A DNA stretch of 64,000 nucleotides from Chloroflexota bacterium (lineage in GTDB: Bacteria > Chloroflexota > Anaerolineae > Anaerolineales > Villigracilaceae), in assembly GCA_016235425.1 (NCBI GenBank), contig JACRLC010000092.1:1-64000 (forward strand), read 5' to 3'. The translations under genes and the position numbers were made by a program. The notes under the pieces were generated by a model that was not told the origin of the DNA, made no database searches, and worked only from the letters and a program-made list of their open reading frames with translations. Each line of letters begins with the position of its first letter. The stretch's first letter is position 1. Shown in pieces: positions 41,974 to 49,274 of this stretch.

Positions 41974-43191
41974 TTACGCGTACACCACAGGCTTATCCGC
42001 GTCTTCCCAGGTGATGCCAGATTTCGTGCCCGCGCGGATGGCGTCGAGGTCAGACTGGAATTCGTCCCAGTATTTCTGCCAGTTGATTCCGAGCTTGTCG
42101 AGGAACGGACGCCAATCCGTGGAGTGCCAGTGGAACTGCACCACGCGGAAGGGATGCGCGCCCATTGCCAGCGCGGCGACTTGCGCGTCGGACAACACGG
42201 GGATGCCCACTTTGCGGTCGTGCGCCTTTGCCGCGAATTGACTCTTGTCCAGCGTGGTCACGCAGCCTGTGTCGTGAGTCACGGTCAAGTCGGGATTGGC
42301 TTCGTTCTTCATCGTTTCGATTTTGCGAAGCACGGCAAACGAACGAGTGAAGTCGCGTTGCACCAACACGTGACGGAAGCCAAATCCACAGCAATCGAAC
42401 CACGTCGAGTAATCTGCGACGTTGATGCCGAGCGCTTCAAGCACGGCGGTGACGACTGCGGTGCGTTGCCCACCGTAGATGTCGGGGTCGTAAATCGCGT
42501 CTTCAGCGACGATTTTGTAGTAATGGCAGGCGGGATGCACCGTCGCGGTAATGGGACTCATATCCACCACTTGTTTCTCCGCGAACTTGTTTCGCATGAC
42601 GTGAACCCACTCGCTGTAATGGACAATCTCTTCGGGGATAACCAATGGCTTGCCCATCTTGTCCAGGATGCGGCGGACGTCATCGCGCAATTCCTTGTGA
42701 TGGACAAGTTGCTCGCGGATTTCCTTGTAATGTCCATAGGATGTGCCGCAGTGAATCATCGGGAAGTATCCCGTTTGATATGCGGCGGAGAAGTTACGGC
42801 TCATCACCGCGGCTTGCGCGGATGCGTTCGATGTGGCGGAAGCATAGTAGTTCCAGCCTGTGCAGGAGGTCTGGTCAGTGGGGTCGAGGTAGTCGAGTCC
42901 GAACTGGCGATGAAGCCAGAAAATGGACGATGAATAGCCGGGAATGTGTCCACACTGTCCGCAGGATTTGTGGTGCCAGGTATGCTCGATGGGAATCTTT
43001 TTCGTGCGGCCATACTTGGTGACCATTTCGACATATGGCTCAGGGACTCTTTGAACGATAATCTCGCCCTTCGCTTCGAGTTCAAATAAAGTCTCGCGGA
43101 TGTCATGCGTTGGCGCGACGTTTGGATCGCGCGTCACGGCATGGGATTTTCTCTCGAGGATTTGTTCGACGGTGGTCAGGTTTTCGGTCAT
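41974..43191 (-). CDS. shdrB1: sHdrB1-type subunit with two CCG-like domains
   Basis: The 405-residue protein is HdrB-like. Its first CCG half has C77, C80, C110 and C148; its second has C222, C267, C268 and C310. In each half the last cysteine of the canonical Cx31-39CCx35-36CxxC pattern is missing (Ser151 and Thr313), so non-cubane clusters may be altered. This subunit is thought to handle the sulfur substrate. The start at 43191 is chosen because GGAGAG lies 8 bases before it; the ATG at 43206 has no ribosome site. Confidence 0.85.
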   Translation of the reverse strand: MTENLTTVEQILERKSHAVTRDPNVAPTHDIRETLFELEAKGEIIVQRVPEPYVEMVTKYGRTKKIPIEHTWHHKSCGQCGHIPGYSSSIFWLHRQFGLDYLDPTDQTSCTGWNYYASATSNASAQAAVMSRNFSAAYQTGYFPMIHCGTSYGHYKEIREQLVHHKELRDDVRRILDKMGKPLVIPEEIVHYSEWVHVMRNKFAEKQVVDMSPITATVHPACHYYKIVAEDAIYDPDIYGGQRTAVVTAVLEALGINVADYSTWFDCCGFGFRHVLVQRDFTRSFAVLRKIETMKNEANPDLTVTHDTGCVTTLDKSQFAAKAHDRKVGIPVLSDAQVAALAMGAHPFRVVQFHWHSTDWRPFLDKLGINWQKYWDEFQSDLDAIRAGTKSGITWEDADKPVVYA

Positions 43192-43238
43192 GGTGTCTCT
43201 CTCCATTTCTCAGGGTAGATAAAACCAATAATTTGTTA

Positions 43239-43325
43239 CGTCATTGCGAGCGTCCGTTGCGAAGCAATCCCCCTCACCGAATTGGAGATTGCTTCGTCGG
43301 GAAGAATGCCCTCCTCGCAATGACA
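43239..43325. repeat. ATTGCGAG palindromic repeat, copy 4
   Basis: Ends CGTCATTGCGAG and CTCGCAATGAC; occupies the gap between shdrC1 and shdrB1, just past the shdrC1 stop. Confidence 0.75.
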
Positions 43326-43327
43326 GG

Positions 43328-44035
43328 TTATCCTTCCTCAAGTTCCTCCTGCATGACATCTGCCAGCAGGTCGTACAAACCTTCGTCAATTTCCTTGATG
43401 ATGTCCATATTGCCTGTCTCGAACCAAATCGTGTAGAGTTCAAGCAGGGTCTTGCGATCGGTGCGCCAGGCCGCGTCGGTGACGCCGCGCAGGGTGTCCA
43501 CGGGAATCGCCTTGCGCCAGACGGGCATGTTGGCGGAGAATTCCTTCACCCACGGGCCCCAATCGGGAAAGAAATCGGGTTGGAGCATATCGGGCGAGAC
43601 CTGGTTACCTTTGAGCATGACTTTGTAAATCACGCGGCTGTAACCTTGCAGAACATCCTTGGTTTCCTGCAATCCATTCTTGACCGCGACTTCGCGCAGG
43701 AGGGTGACAAGTCCGCCAGGGTTATTTCCACGCGGACAGCGCAGGCACGAGAAGCATTGCGCGCAATTCCAGATGTCTTCCGAGATGATGTCGTAGACGC
43801 GTTCGATGTCTTCGCGTGCCATCGCCTGTGCAATGACGCGCGGACTGTAATCATAGAATCGCGCCGAGGGACAAGTGGAGACGCAAATGCCGCACTCGTA
43901 ACAGCCGTAGAGAAAATCGCTGTAGCGCGGGTCATTTTTGACTTCGAGGAAGAGGCGTTCCTTCTCGTCGTAAGTCACATCGGGGTGACGGTTTTCCGCT
44001 TTGCCTGGATTCCAGCTTTCGATTGTGGTAGGCAT
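43328..44035 (-). CDS. shdrC1: sHdrC1 ferredoxin-like subunit
   Basis: The 235-residue protein has two [4Fe-4S] motifs, C45-C48-C51-C55 (CYECGICVSTCP) and C91-C94-C97-C100 (CAQCFSCLRCPRGNNP), of the HdrC type, and a helical C-terminus. AGGAGG precedes the ATG. It is the first hdr gene of the operon, followed by shdrB1 and shdrA, the same order as in known sHdr clusters. Confidence 0.9.
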   Translation of the reverse strand: MPTTIESWNPGKAENRHPDVTYDEKERLFLEVKNDPRYSDFLYGCYECGICVSTCPSARFYDYSPRVIAQAMAREDIERVYDIISEDIWNCAQCFSCLRCPRGNNPGGLVTLLREVAVKNGLQETKDVLQGYSRVIYKVMLKGNQVSPDMLQPDFFPDWGPWVKEFSANMPVWRKAIPVDTLRGVTDAAWRTDRKTLLELYTIWFETGNMDIIKEIDEGLYDLLADVMQEELEEG

Positions 44036-44051
44036 AACGCCTCCTGAGAAA

Positions 44052-44131
44052 TTAACCGCAAAGCACGCTAAGAGCGCAAAGATTCTTTTTTGTTTATCTT
44101 CGCGTGCTTCGCGTTCTTAGCGGTTCAAAGG
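44052..44131. repeat. AACCGCAAAGCACGC...GCGTTCTTAGCGGTT inverted repeat
   Basis: AACCGCAAAGCACGCTAAGA and GCGTGCTTCGCGTTCTTAGC with GGTT form an imperfect palindrome between the DsrE3-like gene and shdrC1. Related words occur at 17745-17785 and 31390-31450. Confidence 0.5.
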
Positions 44132-44133
44132 TT

Positions 44134-44529
44134 CTAAAACGCAATCACCGCGTCTGCATTGCAAGCCATGTCGTTGAAGGCCGCTCCGCCGATCATCTCG
44201 ACGCCTTCGATCATGTCGTCCATGGTGTAGCCGTGCAGGTCGAGCGAAGGCTGGCAGACGAGGAGCCGCACGCCGATCTCCTGCGCCTGATCAATGAAAA
44301 ATTTCAATTCCTTTCCATTGCCGCCCTTGCGAGGGATGATGATTTTGTCACCGTTGTCCTTTGCCACACATTGCGGACCGTTCATGGTGAAATAAATGCA
44401 CACTTCGTTGTCCATGGCCGCGCCCGCCGTCGCGAGGAAGAACGGAGTCGCGGTGCGCTCCGGGTCTTTTTCCCCATGCGTTTGGACGTAAAGAATTTTT
44501 TTGACATCAGGGTCATTGGTTTTCCACAT
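44134..44529 (-). CDS. DsrE3-like sulfurtransferase
   Basis: The 131-residue protein is a DsrE-fold protein with the conserved Cys92 in RLLVCQPSLDLHGY, matching DsrE3-type carriers linked to sHdr genes. It should pass persulfide sulfur from TusA toward the sHdr complex. The start at 44529 has AGAGG before it and begins MWKTNDPDVKKILYVQTHG; the reading from 44562 adds an unlikely leader. Other cysteines (44, 54, 123) could be accessory. Confidence 0.85.
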   Translation of the reverse strand: MWKTNDPDVKKILYVQTHGEKDPERTATPFFLATAGAAMDNEVCIYFTMNGPQCVAKDNGDKIIIPRKGGNGKELKFFIDQAQEIGVRLLVCQPSLDLHGYTMDDMIEGVEMIGGAAFNDMACNADAVIAF

Positions 44530-44620
44530 TGTTTTGAAACCTCTTGGTAGGCAGGCACACAAGTAAACAAGTACACAGGTCTTCCGTGTTTACCTATGTA
44601 CTTGTCTCCGTGTCTACTTG

Positions 44621-45145
44621 CTAGACAAACAACTGCACATCCGCATCCGCGGCATACTCAAGGAAGGTTGCCGCGCCGCCAATCTCGCACTCCTTGATGA
44701 AGTCCTCGCGCTTGAAGCCAAAGACATCCATCGTCATCTGGCAGCCGATCAGGCGCACATCCATTTCCACGCATACCTGGCGCATTTCCTCGATGGATGC
44801 AACGCCTTTGTTCTCGAAGGTCTGCTTCATCAAGGTGGTTGCCAGCGCATTGAAACCGGGCACGTTTGACATGATCAACTGCGGGATCGGCCAGTTGATG
44901 TTTTGGAAACTTTCGGGGCCGAAAGGCATCTTCATCGGCATGGCGGGGTTGCCTACGGGCGTGACCGCCGCCGTGAGTTGAGGCTTGAGCAGGGTCAGAC
45001 CGTAGAAGGTAAAGAAAATGCCCACCTCCCAGCCCATCGCGCCAGCCGCGCTGGCGAGAATGAATGGGGGATAGGCCCAGTCGAGTGTACCTTTGCTTGC
45101 AATGAGTGCGAGCCGCTTCGGGGCGTTTGGGTCGGATTTTGACAT
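44621..45145 (-). CDS. DsrE2-like sulfurtransferase
   Basis: The 174-residue protein belongs to the DsrE/F family in its DsrE2-like branch, with Cys135 in RLIGCQMTMDVFGF and a further Cys125. A hydrophobic part near residues 25-60 (YPPFILASAAGAMGWEVGIF) might touch the membrane. GGAG precedes the ATG. It is 32 bases after tusA, so it is probably the direct partner of TusA in sulfur relay. Confidence 0.85.
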   Translation of the reverse strand: MSKSDPNAPKRLALIASKGTLDWAYPPFILASAAGAMGWEVGIFFTFYGLTLLKPQLTAAVTPVGNPAMPMKMPFGPESFQNINWPIPQLIMSNVPGFNALATTLMKQTFENKGVASIEEMRQVCVEMDVRLIGCQMTMDVFGFKREDFIKECEIGGAATFLEYAADADVQLFV

Positions 45146-45176
45146 GATGTTTCTCCGTATTAAATTTTTGGCCTAA

Positions 45177-45416
45177 TTACTTGGTACGACGAATAAAGAA
45201 GACGAACTTGCCATCCTCCTGCATGGAGCGGAGCAGTTCGTTCCCTGTTTGCCGGCTCCAGGCTTCCATATCGGGCGGCGCGCCGGGGTCAGTGGCAACC
45301 ATCTTCAAGACTTGTCCAACTTCAAGTGTCTTGATTGCCTTCGATGCCTTGACCACCGGCATGGGACACAGCATCCCTGAACAATCGAGAACCTGGTCTT
45401 CCTTGATTACATCCAT
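45177..45416 (-). CDS. tusA: TusA sulfurtransferase
   Basis: The 79-residue carrier has the signature Cys17-Pro-Met-Pro (MLCPMPVVKASKAI) that carries a persulfide. Cys12 is an extra cysteine. A near-perfect AAAGGAGG site is before the ATG. It is the first gene of the sulfur operon and the donor for the downstream DsrE-like proteins. The strong promoter at 45482 lies upstream. Confidence 0.93.
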   Translation of the reverse strand: MDVIKEDQVLDCSGMLCPMPVVKASKAIKTLEVGQVLKMVATDPGAPPDMEAWSRQTGNELLRSMQEDGKFVFFIRRTK

Positions 45417-45481
45417 CGAAACCTCCTTTGGCTGAGTGAGATGTTTGAAACAATACTAATACAATAGACTTTATAGACAAA

Positions 45482-45510
45482 ATTATAATTCAGCGGCTGA
45501 ATTATGTCAA
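45482..45510 (-). promoter_or_regulatory. Consensus promoter of the sulfur operon with operator palindrome in the spacer
   Basis: On the minus strand TTGACA (45505-45510) and TATAAT (45482-45487) are separated by exactly 17 bases. The spacer lies within a perfect palindrome, arms ATAATTCAGC and GCTGAATTAT around one centre base (45485-45505). A repressor bound there would block the polymerase. The predicted start of transcription is near 45475, about 60 bases before the tusA ATG. Confidence 0.8.
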
Positions 45511-45571
45511 AGAAATATTCCATGCTGCCACGGGACAATCATACCCAGCGCGCCTTTAAAACACTATCCCA

Positions 45572-45598
45572 CGCGGAGGGGAATTTTTCTCCCCCGCG
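45572..45598. repeat. GC-rich hairpin upstream of sensor kinase
   Basis: CGCGG-a-GGGG pairs with CCCCCGCG around a T-rich loop. It lies just before TATAAT (45612-45617), a possible -10 box for the kinase gene with no good -35 box. Confidence 0.4.
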
Positions 45599-45631
45599 CG
45601 GGTGATTCGGATATAATCATTGTATAACTTT

Positions 45632-47350
45632 ATGTTTCAAAAAATTCCACCGTTTTTTCATCCGAGCCGCACATTTACCTTTCTATTGATCTTTCGCTGG
45701 GCATCCCTGCTCCCCGCGTTTGTAATGCTGTTTTTGGGCGGTCAGCGATATTTATTATCCCCCGCGCTCGTTTTTGGGATAGCCGTACTGGTCAATGTGA
45801 GCATATCCCTTTTCCATCACGCGCTCAATCAATGGGTGAATGAACATCCTGCCGTGATGGGGATTGACCTGCTCTTTTCCGCAGGCCTGCTCACCGTCAG
45901 CGGCGGTTCCCAAAGCCCTTATTATCTTTATGCTCTCAGTCCATTGCTGGCGGGGGCATTTTTCTTTCAATTGCGCGGCGCGCTTTTTATTTCGCTTTCC
46001 TTCACGCCGCTTTATCTGTTGGGCAATTACTTCCAGGCTCTTGCATCTTTCGATGGCGTTGAGCTGATGACACAGCTCGCGGGCATCTGGCTCATCCCGA
46101 TTCTCTTTGCATATCCATCCACCCTGCTCAAAGGCATCAACAGGGCGCGCGAGGAGTTGTCCAATGCCAGGGATGAACTCGCGCAAAAACACGAAAACCT
46201 CGCGACCGCTCACCGCCAATTGGAGATCATCCACGATCTCACCGTATTATTGCAGGCCGCACCCGATCTCATCTCCGTGCAGGAACGCGTGCTCGGCGCG
46301 GTCACAACCGACCTCGGTTTTTCAAGAGCCGTCGTCGCGCTCGTTGATCCCTCCCGTGAAGAACTTGGCGGCTGGCTCGTCTATCCAGCCGAGAAATCTT
46401 TTCCGTCTGTACAGCCGCTTCAACTGAAAGTGGAAAATGGGGCAGTGTTCAAGGCGCTCCTTGATCGGGATGCATTTACAACCAACGACGAAACCCTCGT
46501 TCAAAACGCGGACCTCAACAACTGGCTCCGTCAAACCAGGTGGTTCGTCATTCCGCTTTATTTGCGGGAACACCCCGTTGGGCTTTTACTCGTCGAAGAA
46601 TCGGGACTCACCAAAGAGCGTGAATCCACGCTGATGACGGTTGCGAATCAAGCCGCCCTCGCGCTTGGTACCACTATATTGTGCATTGACCGCGCCCGGA
46701 GACTCGCCGTCGAGACCGAGCGCAACCGCATCGCCCGCGACATTCACGACACGGTCGCACAGTCGTTGTTTGGCATTGTCTACAGTCTCGATGCCTGCAT
46801 CAACATGTTACCGCTCCAGGCAAATGAAGTGAAAAACGAACTCATCGAACTGCGCTCCCTCGCCAGCGGCGCACACGACGAAGTCCGCCGCTCCATCTTT
46901 GACCTCTGGCCTTCCACGCTTACACTTGAAGTTTTCATATCCGACCTGAAAAGCTATGTCAATCAGTGTTGCCGTCCGCGCACATTCAAAATTGACTTCA
47001 AGACAACAGGCGATTTTAACAGCCTGTCGCCCGGGTTGCGCCGGACGATCTATCGCATGGCGCAGGAGACGCTTGCTAATTCCGCGCGTCACTCCGGCGC
47101 GGATACTGCCCAGGTGTGCATGCACATCGCCAAAGATCAGGTCTACATTAATATCGAAGACGAAGGCCGCGGCTTCGACGTATCCGCCGCCCTCGAAAGA
47201 AGCCACAGCCGCGAACATTTTGGTTTACGCGGAATCAATGAGCGGGTCCGCGCGATGGGAGGCGAGTGCGAGATCCTCAGCCGGCCCAACGCCGGGACGC
47301 GCGTCATCATCACCCTGCCGGTCAACCCACACAGGAGTCCCGTTGTCTGA
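45632..47350 (+). CDS. Membrane sensor histidine kinase with GAF domain
   Basis: The 572-residue kinase has about six hydrophobic segments (residues 15-165), a coiled coil (RAREELSNARDELAQKHENL), a GAF domain (about 205-350), the HisKA_3 segment ETERNRIARDIHDTVAQSLF with His372, and a HATPase domain (IEDEGRGFDVS, FGLRGINERVRAMGG). This layout resembles NarX/LiaS-like or DevS-like kinases. A TTG at 45620 is an alternative start. It is divergent from the sulfur operon promoter by 122 bases and could regulate it. Confidence 0.9.
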   Translation: MFQKIPPFFHPSRTFTFLLIFRWASLLPAFVMLFLGGQRYLLSPALVFGIAVLVNVSISLFHHALNQWVNEHPAVMGIDLLFSAGLLTVSGGSQSPYYLYALSPLLAGAFFFQLRGALFISLSFTPLYLLGNYFQALASFDGVELMTQLAGIWLIPILFAYPSTLLKGINRAREELSNARDELAQKHENLATAHRQLEIIHDLTVLLQAAPDLISVQERVLGAVTTDLGFSRAVVALVDPSREELGGWLVYPAEKSFPSVQPLQLKVENGAVFKALLDRDAFTTNDETLVQNADLNNWLRQTRWFVIPLYLREHPVGLLLVEESGLTKERESTLMTVANQAALALGTTILCIDRARRLAVETERNRIARDIHDTVAQSLFGIVYSLDACINMLPLQANEVKNELIELRSLASGAHDEVRRSIFDLWPSTLTLEVFISDLKSYVNQCCRPRTFKIDFKTTGDFNSLSPGLRRTIYRMAQETLANSARHSGADTAQVCMHIAKDQVYINIEDEGRGFDVSAALERSHSREHFGLRGINERVRAMGGECEILSRPNAGTRVIITLPVNPHRSPVV

Positions 47351-47996
47351 TCCCATCCGCATCCTCATCATTGACGATCATGCCGTTGTCCGCAAGGGAT
47401 TGGCGATGGTCCTGCGCCTCGAACCGGACCTTGAAATTGTCGCCGAGGCGGGGGATGGCCGCACCGGACTCGAGTTGGCGCGCGCCTTCAACCCGGATAT
47501 TGCCCTGCTTGACCTGATCATGCCTGGCATGGATGGACAGGAAGTGGCGCTCACCTTGCGCCAATTTTTGCCGCACATCAAGATCATGATCCTCACCGGC
47601 ACCGAAGTGGATGACCGCGTCTTTGACCTGATCGCCGCGGGTGTGGAAGGTTATGTGTTGAAGAACATCGAGCCCGGGGAATTAATTGGAGCGATCCGAT
47701 CGGTTGTGCGCGGAGAGGCATATCTGCACCCTGATGTTTTAAAGAAAGTGCTTGGCCGAATGCAGGGACAACCACAACAAGCGCAGCCCGTCTCGCTGAC
47801 CCGGCGCGAACTCGAAGTGCTTGAATGGATGGCAACGCCAAACACCTATCGCCAGATTGCCAGGCAATTGAGCGTCAGTGAAGAGACGATTCGCAGTCAC
47901 GCCAAAAACATACTTGAAAAATTGGGACAGCCCAACCGCGCCCAGGCCGTTCTCTTCGCCATGCGCGCGGGCTTGATCCAATTCCAGGAATCCTAG
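47343..47996 (+). CDS. NarL-family response regulator
   Basis: The receiver domain has LIIDDHAVVRKG, Asp57 in IALLDLIMPGMDG, and the C-terminal LuxR-type helix-turn-helix LTRRELEVLEWMATPNTYRQ and VSEETIRSHAKNILEKLGQ. The start is a TTG at 47343 with AGGAG 5 bases before it, overlapping the kinase stop by 8 bases. It is the cognate regulator of the adjacent kinase. Confidence 0.92.
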   Translation: MSDPIRILIIDDHAVVRKGLAMVLRLEPDLEIVAEAGDGRTGLELARAFNPDIALLDLIMPGMDGQEVALTLRQFLPHIKIMILTGTEVDDRVFDLIAAGVEGYVLKNIEPGELIGAIRSVVRGEAYLHPDVLKKVLGRMQGQPQQAQPVSLTRRELEVLEWMATPNTYRQIARQLSVSEETIRSHAKNILEKLGQPNRAQAVLFAMRAGLIQFQES

Positions 47997-48024
47997 GACT
48001 TTCGCTTTCATGGAGTCCGAAGCG

Positions 48025-48098
48025 TTGCCCTGAGCCGTTGGGTTGAGCCTGTCGCCCGTCTTGGTGTTCGGGCCAGGGAAACCTTGTCGAAGGGTCTC
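48025..48098 (-). repeat. Dispersed repeat, reverse copy of 13434-13480
   Basis: Reading the minus strand gives CCCTTCGACAAGGTTTCCC ... GGCTCAACCCAACGGCTCAGG, matching 13434-13480. It lies in the 311-base gap between the regulator and the stress protein. Confidence 0.5.
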
Positions 48099-48124
48099 CC
48101 AACTTTGGACAAACTCTGGAGTCA

Positions 48125-48163
48125 GACGGCTAGCCGTCCGAATATCCATCAGCAAGCTGATGG
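48125..48163. repeat. Two adjacent hairpins in the regulator to stress protein gap
   Basis: GACGGCTAGCCGTC (48125-48138) is a perfect palindrome and CCATCAGC-aa-GCTGATGG (48146-48163) is a second stem. They may help end the two-component transcript, but no T-run follows. Confidence 0.45.
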
Positions 48164-48307
48164 TCTCCAGAATACCCCAAATCTCAAGGCCTTGACGAAG
48201 TCAGGAAATGCTGTATAAATATTCACAGGTCGGGGGAAATGGATTGCTTTTGTCCATCGTTCAACCCTGCCTGCATCGCGCTCATCCGTGTCTTTCTGGA
48301 GGACGCA

Positions 48308-49273
48308 ATGATCAACCATATCCTCATCCCCTTGGATGGATCTGCACTGGCGGAATGTGTTTTACCTCACGTGCTGGCGATTGCCCAGGCAGTGGAAGCG
48401 CGCGTCACCCTCCTTCACGTTCTCGAACTCCCGCACGCAAAAGCAGACAAACAGGCGGTTGACCCGCTTGAATGGCACCTCAGAAAACAGGAAGCCGAGG
48501 AATATCTGGCCCGCCTTGCCGCGCAATTAAGCGGGAACGGGCTGACGGTCAGTGATGTGATCATGGAAGGCCCGCCCGCGGAATGTGTCATAGACTTTGC
48601 AAACACTCACGATGTCGATCTGATCGCCCTCAGTTCGCACGGGCGGAGCGGCTTGAGCGGATGGAATGTCAGCAGTGTTGTGCAAAAGATCGTATTGCGC
48701 TCGTTCAAATCCACTTTATTGGTTCGAGCGTATAAATGCTCCAACACGCAGCTGACTGAAGTCCATTACAACCGCCTCTTTGTCGGGCTGGATTCCTCCA
48801 CCCGCGCCGAATACATCCTGCCGGTGGCAATTGGATTGGCGCAATTCCACAACGCTGAACTCATCCTGGGGACGGTCATTCGCAGGCCGGAGATCCTCCA
48901 CCGCTTTCCGCTTTCTGACGATGAGGAAAGCCTTGTCACGCGCATCGCAGACCACAACTACCGTGCCGCCTCACACTACTTTGACCAGCTTCATTCACGT
49001 TTATCCATGCAGGGCATTGACTTGCAAACCCGCCTCATCGTCAGCGACCATGTCAGCGTATCGTTGCATGACATGGTGGAGCAGGAGAATGCCGACCTCG
49101 TCCTGCTCGTGGCCCACGGCCATTCCGGTGAAAGCCGCTGGCCCTATGGAAGCGTCGCCACCAGCTTCATAGCTTATGGCACGACCTCCCTGATGATCAT
49201 GCAGGATCTTTCCCCCGCTGAAATCAAACGAACACAGGCTGAAATAGCCGCACGAGAAATCAAAGGACATTGA
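48308..49273 (+). CDS. Two-domain universal stress protein
   Basis: The 321-residue protein has two UspA domains. The first begins INHILIPLDGSALAECVLPH and ends SSHGRSGLSGWNVSSVV, lacking the last Gly of the usual G2xG9xG(S/T) ATP loop; the second has VAHGHSGESRWPYGSVATSF, closer to the ATP-binding pattern. GGAGG lies before the ATG at 48308. It is followed after one base by the glucan synthase-like gene, so they are co-transcribed. Confidence 0.9.
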   Translation: MINHILIPLDGSALAECVLPHVLAIAQAVEARVTLLHVLELPHAKADKQAVDPLEWHLRKQEAEEYLARLAAQLSGNGLTVSDVIMEGPPAECVIDFANTHDVDLIALSSHGRSGLSGWNVSSVVQKIVLRSFKSTLLVRAYKCSNTQLTEVHYNRLFVGLDSSTRAEYILPVAIGLAQFHNAELILGTVIRRPEILHRFPLSDDEESLVTRIADHNYRAASHYFDQLHSRLSMQGIDLQTRLIVSDHVSVSLHDMVEQENADLVLLVAHGHSGESRWPYGSVATSFIAYGTTSLMIMQDLSPAEIKRTQAEIAAREIKGH

Positions 49274-49274
49274 C

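Noticed and set aside
32576-43325. CRISPR array
   Set aside because: The repeats are palindromic, kilobases apart and between genes; there are no regular spacers or cas genes.
40570-44035. Methanogen-type heterodisulfide reductase (CoM-CoB)
   Set aside because: HdrA is short without ferredoxin inserts, and TusA, DsrE-like, LbpA and lipoate ligase genes point to sulfur oxidation.
45441-45631. Riboswitch or small RNA upstream of tusA
   Set aside because: The predicted leader is only about 60 bases and the visible structure is better explained as a promoter with an operator palindrome.
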